Shown here: piece by piece, positions 45,684-56,208 of the stretch | Position numbering within the stretch: the first letter of the stretch is position 1 | Layout: each line of letters starts with the position of its first letter | Assembly: GCA_013388435.1 (NCBI GenBank) | Contig: JACAFE010000053.1 | Coordinates: forward strand, 1 to 59,548 | DNA length: 59,548 nt | DNA from: Nitrospirota bacterium | GTDB taxonomy: Bacteria > Nitrospirota > Thermodesulfovibrionia > Thermodesulfovibrionales > SM23-35 | Direction: 5' to 3' | Position numbers and translations under genes: made by a program | Notes under the pieces: generated by a model | The model's input: only the letters and a program-made list of their open reading frames with translations | What the model was told of the DNA's origin: nothing | Database searches by the model: none

Positions 45684-47429
45684 TTAATGATTTCTACTTT
45701 TTCTCAACGCCTTCAGACGCAATTGTAAAAATTGCTTCCCTTCCCATTCATTAATTAATGGCCTATAAGCTGCATCTATTTTAGGAAAATCGAGTAATTG
45801 CCCGTAATCCAGAGCCATATCAAATCCCACGGCATCAATAGACTGGCCATTCTGCCTCAGTTTCATTTTAATATGTGAATCCTTAATAATTCTCGGGTAG
45901 AGCACATCAAGATTACGGGAGCCGATAACAGGTTCAGGATTTCCACATCCAAAAGGCTCGAGCAATTCAATATCTCTTATAATATTAAAACCGAGATCAG
46001 AAAGTTTTGCTTCAGCGTCTATTTGAAGTACAGGAGAAAAATCGTTTTCATTTAATTTTTCAAACGCTATCCTGTTTATTATTTCCTCAAAATCATTTAT
46101 TTTATCTGTCTCAATTTCAATTCCTGCAGCGGATTTATGTCCCCCGAATCCCCTGAGTATATGAGCACAAAGTGTTAGAGATTCGCATAAATCAAATGAA
46201 GGGATACTCCTTCCAGAACCTCTGGATACCCTATCATCTTTTGAGATAATAAAAGCGGGCCTGTTATAAATTTCAGCTATTCTTGAAGCTACAATCCCGA
46301 TGACACCTTTATGCCAGCCTTCTGAAGATAAGACAATAACTGATCTCAGATCCTTTTTCTTTAATTGATTCAAAGCATCATGAAAAACATCTTCTTCTAT
46401 TTGCTGCCTTTTTGCGTTGAGTAAATTCAATTCCTTAGCCAGATTAAAAGCTTCATCTTCAGACTCTGTAAGAAACAGTTTTATGACTTGATCAGCGTTT
46501 GAAATCCTTCCAGCAGAATTTATTCTTGGTATCAGCGAGAAAATCACAGTACCTGTTTTTAATGCTCTGTTACTAACACCAGAAATTTCAATAAGAGCCT
46601 TTAACCCGGGTCTTATGGATTTCTGTAACTTTTTAAGCCCTTCTTTTACAATAACTCTGTTCTCATACGTAAGTGGTACTATATCAGCCAGAGTACCCAT
46701 GGAAGCAATATCGAAATAATAATCATATGGGATTCCAAGCTCTTTTTGAGCATCAAGTGCCTGAAGAAGTTTGAGAGCAACACCTGCTCCAGAAAGATTG
46801 TTCAGAGGTGAATTGCTGTCCATTATTTTTGGATTCACAACAGAAAGAGCATCTGGCAACAGGAATTTAGATGTTGTATCGTTCTGATAAACAGAAGATA
46901 AGTTTTCTACATCTTTCAAAAAAGGTTCATGATGGTCGGTTATTATTACATCTATACCATTTTTTTTACATAAAGAAACCGCCTCGAAAGATGTTATTCC
47001 ACAATCAACTGTAACTATTAAAGAAGCGCCTATTTCCTTTGCTCTCTCAACTCCGCAAATGCCAAAACCATAGCCATGTAGCATTCTATCAGGAATAAAA
47101 TAGTATGATTCAATGCCCATATCATGAAACGCGGATAATAAAAGCACTGTTGAAGTAATTCCATCTGCATCATAATCGCCGTGAATCATCACTCTTTCAC
47201 GGTTTTTTTTAGCCTGCAAAATACGGTCAACAGCAGATTTCATACCCCGAAGTTCAAATGGATCTGAAAGCCGATTAATATCTGGGTTTAAAAAGCTATA
47301 AATATCAGAAGGAGTTTTGATGCCTCTGTTTATTAAAATTTGTGTAATTAATGGTGATATTGAGCATGTTCTTGAAAGATAATCAACAAATTCTGTATTT
47401 GTTCTATTGACAAACCATTGCCGGTTCAT
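45684..47429 (-). CDS. recJ: Single-stranded-DNA exonuclease RecJ
   Basis: A 581-aa 5'-3' exonuclease in recombination and mismatch repair. The DHH domain has IHGDYDADGITSTVLLLSA, TVDCGITSFEA and ITDHHEP; the DHHA1 domain has GGHKSAAGIEI; an OB-like C-terminal domain follows. All metal ligands seem present. It lies 16 nt downstream of secF. Confidence 0.95.
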   Translation of the reverse strand: MNRQWFVNRTNTEFVDYLSRTCSISPLITQILINRGIKTPSDIYSFLNPDINRLSDPFELRGMKSAVDRILQAKKNRERVMIHGDYDADGITSTVLLLSAFHDMGIESYYFIPDRMLHGYGFGICGVERAKEIGASLIVTVDCGITSFEAVSLCKKNGIDVIITDHHEPFLKDVENLSSVYQNDTTSKFLLPDALSVVNPKIMDSNSPLNNLSGAGVALKLLQALDAQKELGIPYDYYFDIASMGTLADIVPLTYENRVIVKEGLKKLQKSIRPGLKALIEISGVSNRALKTGTVIFSLIPRINSAGRISNADQVIKLFLTESEDEAFNLAKELNLLNAKRQQIEEDVFHDALNQLKKKDLRSVIVLSSEGWHKGVIGIVASRIAEIYNRPAFIISKDDRVSRGSGRSIPSFDLCESLTLCAHILRGFGGHKSAAGIEIETDKINDFEEIINRIAFEKLNENDFSPVLQIDAEAKLSDLGFNIIRDIELLEPFGCGNPEPVIGSRNLDVLYPRIIKDSHIKMKLRQNGQSIDAVGFDMALDYGQLLDFPKIDAAYRPLINEWEGKQFLQLRLKALRKSRNH

Positions 47430-47445
47430 ATTTTATTAAAATTCA

Positions 47446-48360
47446 TTATTTCTTTTTGGCAAAAGGTCTTTTACCGCCCCAGAGAAGTACAATCGGGCTT
47501 GCTACAAATACAGAAGAATATGTGCCAACGCATACTCCTAAAATCATAGCAAGAGAGAAATCGTGAAGCACCTCACCTCCGAAAAAGAAAAGCGCAAAAG
47601 AAGTAAATAATACTGTTAACGATGTCACAATTGTTCTTGAAAGCACTTCATTAATGCTTATGTTCATAATTGCTTCTACTGTTTCTTTTTGTCTCATTTT
47701 TAGATTTTCTCTGATACGGTCAAAAACAACTACAGTATCTGTTAAAGAATAACCAGCTATTGTGAGCAAAGCTGTAATTAGTATTAGATTTATTTCCTTG
47801 CCGAGGATAAAGAAAATACCAAGCACAGCAAGAACATCATGAAATGTAGCAATAGTTGCGCCAACGCCGAATTTAAACTGGAATCTAAATGCAACATATA
47901 TAAGAATCCCGATAATTGCAACTGCAACTGCCTGAGCCGCATCTGCTCTCAACCTTCCTCCAACTTTTGGGCCTATTTCAGTGGTTGAGTCTATTACATA
48001 TTTGTTATCAGGAAAATTTTGATTAAGTGTATTTGTTATTAACTCTGACACCTGACCGAGAGTTATTTCAGTTTTCTTAACTCTTATTAATATCTTGTTC
48101 TCGGTTGGAAGATCCTGAAGATCAAAATCTTTCAGGCCAGCGCCTTCAAGAGCCATTCTTATTGCATGTAGCTGAATAGGTTTCTCAAATTTAAATTGAA
48201 TTGCTGTACCACCTGCAAAGTCTATTCCGAGATTAGCCTTTCCTGTTGCTATTTGAATTATTGCTATTATTCCGATTATTGAAAGAATTCCCGATAAAAT
48301 AAAAGCTATTTTCCTCTTTCCGAGAAAATCTATCTTTGTGTTCTTGATTATTTCAATCAT
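47446..48360 (-). CDS. secF: Protein translocase subunit SecF
   Basis: A 304-aa, six-helix RND-type partner of SecD that uses the proton gradient to aid late translocation. GIDFAGGTAIQFKFEKP and TEIGPKVGGRLRADA are family motifs, and AGYSLTDTVVVFDRIRENL is the conserved TM5 region. It starts 8 nt after secD. Confidence 0.95.
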   Translation of the reverse strand: MIEIIKNTKIDFLGKRKIAFILSGILSIIGIIAIIQIATGKANLGIDFAGGTAIQFKFEKPIQLHAIRMALEGAGLKDFDLQDLPTENKILIRVKKTEITLGQVSELITNTLNQNFPDNKYVIDSTTEIGPKVGGRLRADAAQAVAVAIIGILIYVAFRFQFKFGVGATIATFHDVLAVLGIFFILGKEINLILITALLTIAGYSLTDTVVVFDRIRENLKMRQKETVEAIMNISINEVLSRTIVTSLTVLFTSFALFFFGGEVLHDFSLAMILGVCVGTYSSVFVASPIVLLWGGKRPFAKKK

Positions 48361-48368
48361 TTGCTCTC

Positions 48369-49991
48369 CTATATGCTTAAGTGCTTTAATTCGCGTTTTG
48401 TATTGATAATATCAAAAATCGACTTTGTTCCAATAAGCGCTGTAAAAAGATTTATTGATACTCCGAGACTGAGGGTTACTGCAAAACCTTTAATGGGCCC
48501 TGTCCCGAATTGAAATAGCACGGCAGCAGTTATTAATGTTGTAACATGCGAGTCAAATATTGTCCAGAAAGCTTTTTTATAACCTGAATCAACAGCAGCT
48601 CTCGGTGTTTTTCCAGCCCTTAGTTCATCCCGCATTCTCTCGAACATTAGAACATTTGAATCAACTGCCATACCAATTGCGAGGATTATTCCCGCAATAC
48701 CAGGAAGAGTTAAAGTAGCATTTAATGAAGCCATTGCTCCAAGCAATAGGATAATATTTAAAAGCAGGGCAAAATCAGCGATGAGTCCTGAAAGTTTGTA
48801 GTAAAAAATCATGAATAAAGCAACAGCAATTGTTCCTATTATACCTGCAAGCTTTCCAGCCTCTATTGAATCCCTTCCAAGTGAGGGACCAACTGTTACA
48901 TTCTGCAGCATCTTTAAAGGAGCTGGTAGAGCACCTGCTCTTAAAACAATACTAAGGTCTTTTGCTTCCTCCATTGTGAATCTTCCTTCTATCATTGCAT
49001 TGCCGCCAGCAATTCTGTCTTTTATAACAGGAGCAGAATAGACCGTGTTATCCAGAACAATTGCGAGTCTCTTTCCAACATTTGCACCTGTTAATTCTTC
49101 GAAAACTTTTGCTCCGAAAGAGTTGAATGAAATTGAAACATAAGGTTCACTGTATTTTGAATCAAGATTTACTTTTGCATCGCTTAGAAGATCTCCCGTG
49201 AGACTTGCCTGCTTTTTCAATAATATAGGTATTTTTCTTATCACTCCTGTTTCTTTGTTAACCTTTTTCTCAAACAATATTTCGGTATCTTCAGGTATTC
49301 TGCCCGCAAACTCCTGTATTACTTTTTCTTCTTCACCCGGAGCTACAGACTGGGGAAGTTCAGCAGCAATCTTTGCTTCATCGTCAACAAGTTTAAATTC
49401 AAGTTGTGCTGTTTTCCCGATAAGTTCTATCGCCCTTTTGGGGTCTTTTACACCAGGCAATTGTACTACTATCTCATTTGCTCCCTGACGATGTATTGTG
49501 GGTTCAGAAACACCAAATTGATCAATTCTGTTTCTTATTGTCTCAAGAGCTTGATCTGCCGCTGTATCTTTAATTCTCTGTACTTCTTTATCTGATAATT
49601 TATAAACAAGCGCACTGCCTGACTCAACAGGTGCAAGATTGGGGAAGTTATCCTCAATCTCCTTTTTTATTTGAGAATTTGCTGGAGTTATAGTAATTTG
49701 TACCCCACTCGAAACTGCTTCAACATTAAGTTTTTTCCTGGACAGCATTTCCTTAATCTTTGCTGCATATCTTGCAGCGGTTATTTCAGCAGCTTTATCT
49801 CCTTCTACTTCAAAAACAAGGTGTAAACCTCCCTGAAGATCAAGCCCAAAAATAATGCCCTTATCAGGCATGTTCTGCCTCCACCATTCAGGCATATATT
49901 TAAAAATAGGTGTATTGGGCAAAAAGAATATAACAGCAATAATGACGGTAACAGCTATCAAAATAAGTCTGAAAAGAATGTTTTTCCTCAT
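48369..49991 (-). CDS. secD: Protein translocase subunit SecD
   Basis: A 540-aa subunit with a first transmembrane helix, a large periplasmic domain ([57 protein letters not shown]) and a C-terminal five-helix part containing [20 protein letters not shown]. It is complete, with yajC upstream and secF downstream. Confidence 0.96.
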   Translation of the reverse strand: MRKNILFRLILIAVTVIIAVIFFLPNTPIFKYMPEWWRQNMPDKGIIFGLDLQGGLHLVFEVEGDKAAEITAARYAAKIKEMLSRKKLNVEAVSSGVQITITPANSQIKKEIEDNFPNLAPVESGSALVYKLSDKEVQRIKDTAADQALETIRNRIDQFGVSEPTIHRQGANEIVVQLPGVKDPKRAIELIGKTAQLEFKLVDDEAKIAAELPQSVAPGEEEKVIQEFAGRIPEDTEILFEKKVNKETGVIRKIPILLKKQASLTGDLLSDAKVNLDSKYSEPYVSISFNSFGAKVFEELTGANVGKRLAIVLDNTVYSAPVIKDRIAGGNAMIEGRFTMEEAKDLSIVLRAGALPAPLKMLQNVTVGPSLGRDSIEAGKLAGIIGTIAVALFMIFYYKLSGLIADFALLLNIILLLGAMASLNATLTLPGIAGIILAIGMAVDSNVLMFERMRDELRAGKTPRAAVDSGYKKAFWTIFDSHVTTLITAAVLFQFGTGPIKGFAVTLSLGVSINLFTALIGTKSIFDIINTKRELKHLSI

Positions 49992-50032
49992 TCAACCTCC
50001 AACAAGAATCGAATCATGATATAGAATTTATT

Positions 50033-50380
50033 TTATTCCTCATCAGAAGAAGATCTTAAAGCGCCAACATATGCTTTGCCTATTTTAATTTTTGTATTTT
50101 CTCCAACCTTCAAAGTTATAGTGTTGGTGCCAACATTTTCTATTACACCATAAATCCCGCCCGAAGTAATAATTTTATCACCCTTTTTAAGATTATCAAT
50201 CATATTTTTGTGTTCCTTTGCTTTTTTCTGCTGGGGCCTTATTAACAGGAAATAGAAAATAACAAATATCAATATAAGCGGTATTAAACTGCTAAATAGC
50301 GCTGCCGGGCCACCCTGACCAGCACCTGATTGCGGAGCAGGCCCCATTGCGTTTGCTATCTCTATAAAATTTAAGAACAT
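50033..50380 (-). CDS. yajC: Preprotein translocase subunit YajC
   Basis: A 115-aa small membrane protein accessory to SecDF. One helix (LIPLILIFVIFYFLLIRPQQKKAKEH) is followed by the basic domain DKIITSGGIYGVIENV. AGGAGG precedes the ATG. It heads the yajC-secD-secF-recJ operon. Confidence 0.95.
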   Translation of the reverse strand: MFLNFIEIANAMGPAPQSGAGQGGPAALFSSLIPLILIFVIFYFLLIRPQQKKAKEHKNMIDNLKKGDKIITSGGIYGVIENVGTNTITLKVGENTKIKIGKAYVGALRSSSDEE

Positions 50381-50408
50381 AAAACACCTCCTGAAAAGTT
50401 TAAATGAT

Positions 50409-50438
50409 AATATACCTTCTTTGAAGATTATTTATCAA
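50409..50438 (-). promoter_or_regulatory. Promoter of yajC-secDF-recJ
   Basis: Minus strand TTGATA (50438-50433), 18 nt, TATATT (50414-50409), with a leader of about 20-25 nt containing AGGAGG. Confidence 0.5.
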
Positions 50439-50514
50439 CCTCAAAAGTATAATTCAATACTTACAGAAATTGATTTTCTCACATTCTGTATTATCCATAA
50501 CTGCAAATTTTGAG

Positions 50515-50520
50515 TATAAT
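50515..50520 (+). promoter_or_regulatory. -10 box of dgt
   Basis: TATAAT within GAGTATAATACT, 22 nt before the TTG start of dgt and its GGAGGGG. The -35 is poor (TTATCC at best). Confidence 0.4.
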
Positions 50521-50542
50521 ACTAAAATAGACGGAGGGGAAA

Positions 50543-51595
50543 TTGACAATACGTGAACAGACTGAAGATATAGAACGCAAAATCCTTCATCAGCGCGCCT
50601 GCCTTAGTTGCAATACACACGGAAGATTAAAACCTGAAAAAGAAGGGGAAATACGTACATGTTTTCAGAGAGATAGAGATAGAATTATCCATTCTAAATC
50701 ATTTCGCAGGTTGAAACATAAAACACAGGTCTTTCTTGCGCCAAAAGGGGATCATTATCGAACTAGGCTTACCCATGTTCTTGAGGTTTCGCAAATTGCA
50801 AGAACAATTTCGAGAGCATTACGTTTGAACGAAGACCTTACAGAAGCAATAGCTCTTGGTCATGACCTTGGGCATACTCCATTCGGACACGCAGGTGAAG
50901 AGATTCTTAGAGAAATTCATCCGGGAGGATTTGAACATTACATTCAAAGTTTAAGGGTTGTTGATTATCTTGAAAAGAATGGCAAAGGTTTAAATCTTAC
51001 TTATGAAGTCAGAAACGGAATCGTTAAACACTCAAAAGGAAAGAGGCAAATAATCCCTGAATCCCAAGATGAGCGAGCCGAGACAATCGAAGGACAGGTA
51101 GTCAGGATTTCAGATATAATTGCTTATGTAAATCATGACCTTGATGATGCTATGAGAGCAGGTGTGATAAAGAAATCTGATATTCCTTTTGAGATAATCA
51201 AAGTTCTCGGCGATACCCATGCAAAAAGAATAGATACCATGGTCAAAGACACGATTTATAACACTCTTAAGAATGATATCGAGTATATATGCATAGGCGA
51301 TGATGTTTCATCATCAATTTATATGTTGAGGGATTTTCTTTATGATAGGGTTTATGAAAGTGAAAAAATAAGAAAAGAATTCAGAAAAGCAAAAAGAATT
51401 CTAAAAGACTTATATGAATATTACCTCGAGAATATTGACCAGATTGATTTGCCCGAAAAAGAAAGTATTAAAGAATCTTCAGACGAAAAAAGAAAGCACC
51501 GCCTCGTATGTGACTTCATTGCTGGAATGACTGACAGATTTGCTCTAATGACATATGAAAAGCTTTTTTTACCTCAGCAATGGACAGTTATATAA
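50543..51595 (+). CDS. dgt: Deoxyguanosinetriphosphate triphosphohydrolase-like protein
   Basis: A 350-aa HD-domain nucleotidase removing tripolyphosphate from dNTPs. [20 protein letters not shown] is the family signature. The HD metal site is formed by [11 protein letters not shown] and [17 protein letters not shown]. The start is TTG (50543), supported by GGAGGGG 3-5 nt upstream; no ATG is available before the conserved region. Substrate range in short Dgt types is broad. Confidence 0.92.
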   Translation: MTIREQTEDIERKILHQRACLSCNTHGRLKPEKEGEIRTCFQRDRDRIIHSKSFRRLKHKTQVFLAPKGDHYRTRLTHVLEVSQIARTISRALRLNEDLTEAIALGHDLGHTPFGHAGEEILREIHPGGFEHYIQSLRVVDYLEKNGKGLNLTYEVRNGIVKHSKGKRQIIPESQDERAETIEGQVVRISDIIAYVNHDLDDAMRAGVIKKSDIPFEIIKVLGDTHAKRIDTMVKDTIYNTLKNDIEYICIGDDVSSSIYMLRDFLYDRVYESEKIRKEFRKAKRILKDLYEYYLENIDQIDLPEKESIKESSDEKRKHRLVCDFIAGMTDRFALMTYEKLFLPQQWTVI

Positions 51596-51673
51596 AATTT
51601 TTCATAATCTTGATTATCTAAAAATTAATTCAAATGCTTAAATAAAAAATTTCATCCGATTAGCAAAAGTTAT

Positions 51674-51702
51674 TTAAAATTCTATATTAAATATATTATA
51701 AT
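51674..51702 (+). promoter_or_regulatory. Promoter of S24-like regulator (leaderless start)
   Basis: TTTAAA (51674-51679), 17 nt, TATAAT (51697-51702), then 6 nt to ATG 51709. No Shine-Dalgarno; the area is very AT-rich, so the -35 is uncertain. Confidence 0.4.
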
Positions 51703-51708
51703 TATTAA

Positions 51709-52323
51709 ATGCAAATGACATTTGGCGATAAATTAAGGAAATTGATGAAGTCAAGAGGAATTAAAGCAATTACTCTTGCTCAAAGAATGGGTGTTAGCTG
51801 CGCATATGTAAGCCAGCTTATAACAGGTATCAGGAAGCCCGGACGTGAAACTCTGCTTAAACTTTCAAAATCACTTGAAGTGCCACTTGATACTTTACTT
51901 GCTCTGGAATCCGATGTATCCGAAAAAATGTTTATATCCCGAAAAGTCCCTGTTCTCGATGAATCACAGATTGAAGCATGGGGAGACTGCATTGACCTTG
52001 ATTATCCTTCTTTAGTGGCAAAAAGCTTTGAATATGCTACAACAGATGACCCTGGAGCTTTTTATATAACGACCAGTGGAATAAACTCATGTGGAGGACT
52101 CGAGAGTTGTGATTTACTATTGGTAGAACCTAATAAGCCTGTAAACAGCGGGGATACAGTTTTTGTATGGTCATCTAAAACACTATCTATAAGAAAAATG
52201 ATTATAAAAGAAAATATAATTATACTTATGGATGAAAAACAGGAACCCATTGTTTTTACCCCTGATAATCCTAAAGAAGATCTAAGATATTATAGAGTTA
52301 GTCTCTGTCTGAAAAAACTTTAA
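51709..52323 (+). CDS. XRE-HTH regulator with S24/LexA-like C-terminal domain
   Basis: A 204-aa DNA-binding protein. The XRE helix-turn-helix spans about 8-62 (ITLAQRMGVSCAYVSQLITG). The C-terminal half resembles S24 peptidase folds (SCDLLLVEPNKPVNSGDTVFVW). The usual GDSM around the nucleophile is replaced by GINSCGG, and the catalytic Lys region reads LSIRKM, so self-cleavage is doubtful. It stands alone between dgt and a candidate small RNA. It may be a domesticated phage-type repressor; that is inference. Confidence 0.75.
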   Translation: MQMTFGDKLRKLMKSRGIKAITLAQRMGVSCAYVSQLITGIRKPGRETLLKLSKSLEVPLDTLLALESDVSEKMFISRKVPVLDESQIEAWGDCIDLDYPSLVAKSFEYATTDDPGAFYITTSGINSCGGLESCDLLLVEPNKPVNSGDTVFVWSSKTLSIRKMIIKENIIILMDEKQEPIVFTPDNPKEDLRYYRVSLCLKKL

Positions 52324-52374
52324 GAACACCCAGATCTATTCATATATACTTTTCTTATAATCAAATTTAAAAAA

Positions 52375-52399
52375 AAAATTAGAAACAATCCTAATTTTT
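52375..52399 (+). terminator. AT-rich terminator after S24-like gene
   Basis: AAAATTAG / CTAATTTT stem with an 8-nt loop running into T5, 52 nt past the stop codon. Confidence 0.45.
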
Positions 52400-52400
52400 A

Positions 52401-52428
52401 TTGTATCTTTTTAAGCATCTGCTAATAT
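52401..52428 (+). promoter_or_regulatory. Promoter-like sequence before candidate sRNA
   Basis: TTGTAT (52401-52406), 16 nt, TAATAT (52423-52428). It follows one terminator and precedes another with no ORF between. Confidence 0.4.
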
Positions 52429-52433
52429 TAGTA

Positions 52434-52506
52434 GATTATGAGGCGCAAACCTCTAAACTCCCCCCTTTAGTGGCGGAAGTTTCCCCCTTCTGCCACTTTT
52501 TTTTAT
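52434..52506 (+). ncRNA. Candidate small RNA with C-rich single-stranded segments
   Basis: About 70 nt between a promoter-like sequence and a strong terminator. It can fold as a small hairpin GAGG-CGCAAA-CCTC, then the unpaired stretch CTAAACTCCCCCCTTT, then the terminator hairpin whose loop is TTTCCCCC. C-rich loops of this sort in known sRNAs pair with Shine-Dalgarno sequences. No protein frame with a ribosome site is present. The rest of the 52324-52611 gap is AT-rich and holds only an AAATAATGCAGA-like motif at 52563. Confidence 0.4.
52469..52504 (+). terminator. Strong intrinsic terminator
   Basis: AGTGGCgGAAG / CTTCtGCCACT stem with a C-rich loop, followed by eight Ts. Confidence 0.88.
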
Positions 52507-52611
52507 TCATAATTCTAAAAATTAGAACAGTTGTTTATATATTTAAACCAAAAAATTTAATTGAAATAATGCAGATATTACTAATTTTTCTATTTTTCAA
52601 CAACCTGAGGA

Positions 52612-53640
52612 TTATCTTTTGAAAAATTTAAATAGTTCTTTGCGGGCATGTTCAACATTGCCTAACTTCTTCTTTAAAGTTAATTTTATATTAAGCACTG
52701 AAGAAAATGGCTCTAAGAATTTTTTCACTTCTTCTTTTCTTACAAGAATTTCAAGAGGTATAATGCCTTTTGTTGCTAAAAATTCAATAAATTTATCCAC
52801 GAATTCCTTTTGGTACTTGAACGGTTCAGCAATGTGTATAAAATTTATCAGTCCGGAATCATGGTCAATGACAATTAATGAATAAGGGAAAAAAGGTCGT
52901 TCACCCTGATTTATAGGAACCGGAGAATAAAAGAAATCTATTTCCCATATATTAGTAGAAAATGAAAGTTTATTTTTTATTTCTTCTATTTTGCTTTTAT
53001 CTATATTAAATACGGGTTTTTCCTGTCTTACCTCAATTGGCTCAGGAAGCATCCAGCTATCTTTCCATGCTATCAGATCATTTTTTATTTCAGGTTGTCT
53101 TACTAAATAGAAACCCTTCTTTGGCGCAAGCAATATTCTCCAGTTATCTTTTGCCCTAAGGCAAACATTTATTGCCTGTTCTATAGCAAATGTCATATAA
53201 ATAACTTCATCTCTATTTAAAAACCAAGGGAAATATCCAGGCCTGTAACTTCTAAATACAGGCCATGCGTTTTTACCCTTGAATTTAAGTCCTAACTCAT
53301 TAATAACTTCTCTGTCATCTTCATGCACATATCTTTTATTTTCAAAAGAAAGCATCAGACAATCCTGTACAAATAGTGAATCAGGGTCTTTGATATCAAT
53401 ACTTCCATTTTGTATATTTTTGTATCCCTGTAATCCTTCTGTCCCTCTATAAACTGCCATTGCAAGCATTTCTCCGAGTTCACCCATAATGCAGCAATAT
53501 CCTATTTCGCCTGTTTTGGGATTCTGAATACCGAATATATCTGTTTCATGCATCCATTTCCACGGCTCAAGCTTTCGGAATTCAATCGCTGCTTCATAGA
53601 GCTTCTGCCATTCTTTTAAAGTTGTATGTGTTTCTTCCAT
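52612..53640 (-). CDS. Conserved hypothetical protein, DUF7309/DUF6930-like
   Basis: A 342-aa soluble protein. The N-terminal half (to about 180) includes WKWMHETDIFGIQNPKTGEI and FRSYRPGYFPWFLNRDEV; the C-terminal half includes FPYSLIVIDHDSGLINFIHI. The layout recalls proteins annotated DUF7309 plus DUF6930. No catalytic motif is evident. It starts 9 nt after gyrA on the same strand, so it is probably co-transcribed with gyrase. Function unknown. Confidence 0.7.
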   Translation of the reverse strand: MEETHTTLKEWQKLYEAAIEFRKLEPWKWMHETDIFGIQNPKTGEIGYCCIMGELGEMLAMAVYRGTEGLQGYKNIQNGSIDIKDPDSLFVQDCLMLSFENKRYVHEDDREVINELGLKFKGKNAWPVFRSYRPGYFPWFLNRDEVIYMTFAIEQAINVCLRAKDNWRILLAPKKGFYLVRQPEIKNDLIAWKDSWMLPEPIEVRQEKPVFNIDKSKIEEIKNKLSFSTNIWEIDFFYSPVPINQGERPFFPYSLIVIDHDSGLINFIHIAEPFKYQKEFVDKFIEFLATKGIIPLEILVRKEEVKKFLEPFSSVLNIKLTLKKKLGNVEHARKELFKFFKR

Positions 53641-53649
53641 AAAAACCTC

Positions 53650-56058
53650 TTAATCTTTTTCGGCAACTCTGCCGATGCTCACAATTTTATCGTCAACATC
53701 AACATCCATAAGTTTTACACCCTGAGTGTTTCTGCCCAACAAAGATATGCTTCCTGCAACTGTACGTATAAGTTTACCCGAACTTGTTATCATAACAAGC
53801 TCATCCTCATCTCTTACGTTCATGAGCCCGACTGCTTTGCCGCCTTTTTCGGTTAACTTAATTGAAATAACTCCCTTGCCGCCTCTGCCCTGCAGAGGAT
53901 ATTCCTCAACCATTGTTCTTTTGCCAAATCCTTTTTCCGTTACTGTAAGTATAGCAATTTTATCCGAAGCTACTTCTGCTGAAACAACTTCATCTCCCTT
54001 AGTCAATCTAATACCTATAACACCTTTGGAAGTGCGGCCTGTATCCCGAACATCTTCCTCATTGAACCTTATAGCCAAACCATTATGTGTGCCAATAATT
54101 AAATCGCTTTTCCCGTCAGTTTTTTTAACAGAAATTAACTCATCGCCTTCTTCAAGAGTTATTGCGATTATGCCCTTACCGCGTGGGTTGCTGTATTCAC
54201 TGAGAGCTGTCTTTTTGACAATGCCATTTTTCGTGAACATGACAAGAAAACCCTGACTGAAGTCCCTGACTGGAAGGGCAGTTGTTATCCTCTCTCCTTC
54301 TGAAAGAGCAAGAAGATTTACAAGTGCTTTACCTTTTGCAGCCCTGCCTGCTTCAGGAAGCTGGTATATCTTAAGCCAGTATAATCTGCCAAAATTTGAG
54401 AAGAAAAGCATATAATCATGGGTCGCTCCAATAAACAATTCTCTTACAAAATCTTCTTCTTTGGTCTCCATTCCTATCAAACCTTTACCACCTCGTCTCT
54501 GACTTCTGTAAGCGCTTAATGGATTCCTTTTGATATAGCCTTGATGGGAAAGAGTGATAACCATTTCTTCATCAGTTATAAGATCTTCCAGAGTTATTTC
54601 TTTTGTCTCTGAAGAAATTTCTGTCCTTCTTTCATCCGCATACTTATTTTTAATTTCGAGTAATTCTTCTTTTATGATCTGCACAACAAGAGCATCATTT
54701 TCAAGAATTGATTTAAGACGTGCTATCTCTTTTAAAGTCTCTTGATATTCTCTTACTATTTTTTCTCGCTCAAGTCCTGTCAGCCTCTGCAATTTCATAT
54801 CCAGAATTGCCTGTGCCTGAATCTCTGTTAAAGGAAAATTTGTCATCAAGCCAATTCTGGCTTCTTCAGGGTTCTTTGACTTTCTGATTAAAGTTATTAT
54901 TTCATCAAGATGATCAAGAGCAATTTTGAGGCCTTCTAATATGTGGGCTCTTTCTTCAGCTTTTTTAAGTTCAAAACGTGTTCTTCTGAGAACAATATCG
55001 CGTCTATGCTGTAGAAAATGGCCAAGTATTTTTTTCAGGGATAAAATTTTTGGTTGTCCGTTTACGAGAGCGAGAAGAATAATTCCGAAAGTTGTTTCCA
55101 TTTGAGTATGCTTGTAAAGGTTATTGAGAATAACCTCTGCAATTTCCCCTCTTTTTAATTCAATAACAACTCTGATTCCGTCTCTATCTGATTCATCCCT
55201 GATTTCTGATATTCCTTCTATGGATTTCTCTCTTACAAGTTCAGCTATTTTTTCAATCAGTTTTGCTTTATTAACCTGGTAAGGAAGCTCAGTAATTATT
55301 ATGTTTTCACCGCCCCTGTACTCACGTTCCACACGAGCTTTAGCCCTGATTTTTACGAGTCCTTTGCCTTCATTATATGCTTGCATGATTCCTTCTGTTC
55401 CATGAATAATGCCGCCGGTAGGAAAATCAGGGCCTTTGATGTGTATCATAAGTTCTTTTAACCCTGCGTCAGGGTTATCAAGCATTGTAATTAATCCATC
55501 AATAACTTCGCCAAGATTATGAGGCGGAATATTAGTTGCCATGCCAACGGCTATTCCGGATGAACCATTTATTATAAGGTTGGGTATTCTTGAGGGTAAA
55601 ACAACAGGTTCCTCTGTAGTCTCATCAAAGTTTGGCACAAAATCAACTGTATTTTTATCTATATCAGCAAGAAGTTCTTCTGCCAGAGCAGCAAGACGGG
55701 CTTCTGTATAACGATAGGCCGCAGCAGGGTCTCCGTCAATTGAACCAAAATTTCCCTGACCATCAACCAGAGGATACCTCATATTGAAATCCTGTGCGAG
55801 TCTCACCAGAGCATCGTAAACAGCGCTGTCGCCATGAGGATGATATTTCTTAAGAACCTCGCCTACAACACCAGCTGATTTTGAATATTTCTTACCAGCA
55901 AGAAGCCCTTCCCTGAACATCGCATACAGGATTCTTCTTTGTACAGGTTTCAGACCATCTCTAACTTCAGGTAATGCTCTGCCTATGATTACACTCATTG
56001 CATAATCAAGATAAGAGCCTTTCATTTCTTCTTCAATACTGATAGGAACCTTTGCCAT
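53650..56058 (-). CDS. gyrA: DNA gyrase subunit A
   Basis: An 802-aa type II topoisomerase subunit. The quinolone region [17 protein letters not shown] keeps the sensitive Ser and Asp; the catalytic Tyr is in [10 protein letters not shown] (near 121). The GyrA box is [15 protein letters not shown] (Q-R-R-G-G-K-G), identifying gyrase rather than topoisomerase IV, and the beta-pinwheel repeats complete the C-terminus. gyrB is not adjacent. AGGAGA precedes the ATG. Confidence 0.97.
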   Translation of the reverse strand: MAKVPISIEEEMKGSYLDYAMSVIIGRALPEVRDGLKPVQRRILYAMFREGLLAGKKYSKSAGVVGEVLKKYHPHGDSAVYDALVRLAQDFNMRYPLVDGQGNFGSIDGDPAAAYRYTEARLAALAEELLADIDKNTVDFVPNFDETTEEPVVLPSRIPNLIINGSSGIAVGMATNIPPHNLGEVIDGLITMLDNPDAGLKELMIHIKGPDFPTGGIIHGTEGIMQAYNEGKGLVKIRAKARVEREYRGGENIIITELPYQVNKAKLIEKIAELVREKSIEGISEIRDESDRDGIRVVIELKRGEIAEVILNNLYKHTQMETTFGIILLALVNGQPKILSLKKILGHFLQHRRDIVLRRTRFELKKAEERAHILEGLKIALDHLDEIITLIRKSKNPEEARIGLMTNFPLTEIQAQAILDMKLQRLTGLEREKIVREYQETLKEIARLKSILENDALVVQIIKEELLEIKNKYADERRTEISSETKEITLEDLITDEEMVITLSHQGYIKRNPLSAYRSQRRGGKGLIGMETKEEDFVRELFIGATHDYMLFFSNFGRLYWLKIYQLPEAGRAAKGKALVNLLALSEGERITTALPVRDFSQGFLVMFTKNGIVKKTALSEYSNPRGKGIIAITLEEGDELISVKKTDGKSDLIIGTHNGLAIRFNEEDVRDTGRTSKGVIGIRLTKGDEVVSAEVASDKIAILTVTEKGFGKRTMVEEYPLQGRGGKGVISIKLTEKGGKAVGLMNVRDEDELVMITSSGKLIRTVAGSISLLGRNTQGVKLMDVDVDDKIVSIGRVAEKD

Positions 56059-56171
56059 CTATTCTCCTTAAAAAATAAAATCTCGATTGTCTATATAATT
56101 CAAAAGGAAATTTTATTGTTTGTAATTAATTAGTTAAATCAGATTAAAACTATGACTGATATTTTAACATA

Positions 56172-56201
56172 TTGCTTTTCTAAAGGGTTTAAAAATATAA
56201 T
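56172..56201 (+). promoter_or_regulatory. Promoter of yifB (leaderless start)
   Basis: TTGCTT (56172-56177), 18 nt, perfect TATAAT (56196-56201), then 7 nt to ATG 56209. The ORF-track start at 56152 would lie upstream of this promoter. Confidence 0.45.
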
Positions 56202-56208
56202 TAAGCAA

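Noticed and set aside
52434-52506. c-di-GMP (GEMM) or other known riboswitch
   Set aside because: The GGCAAACC-like string is superficially similar (GCGCAAACCTC), but the rest of the fold is absent and no gene follows on the same strand.
53726-54256. 176-aa plus-strand ORF opposite gyrA
   Set aside because: Shadow of the GyrA C-terminal repeats; Pro/Ser/Leu-rich with no domain.
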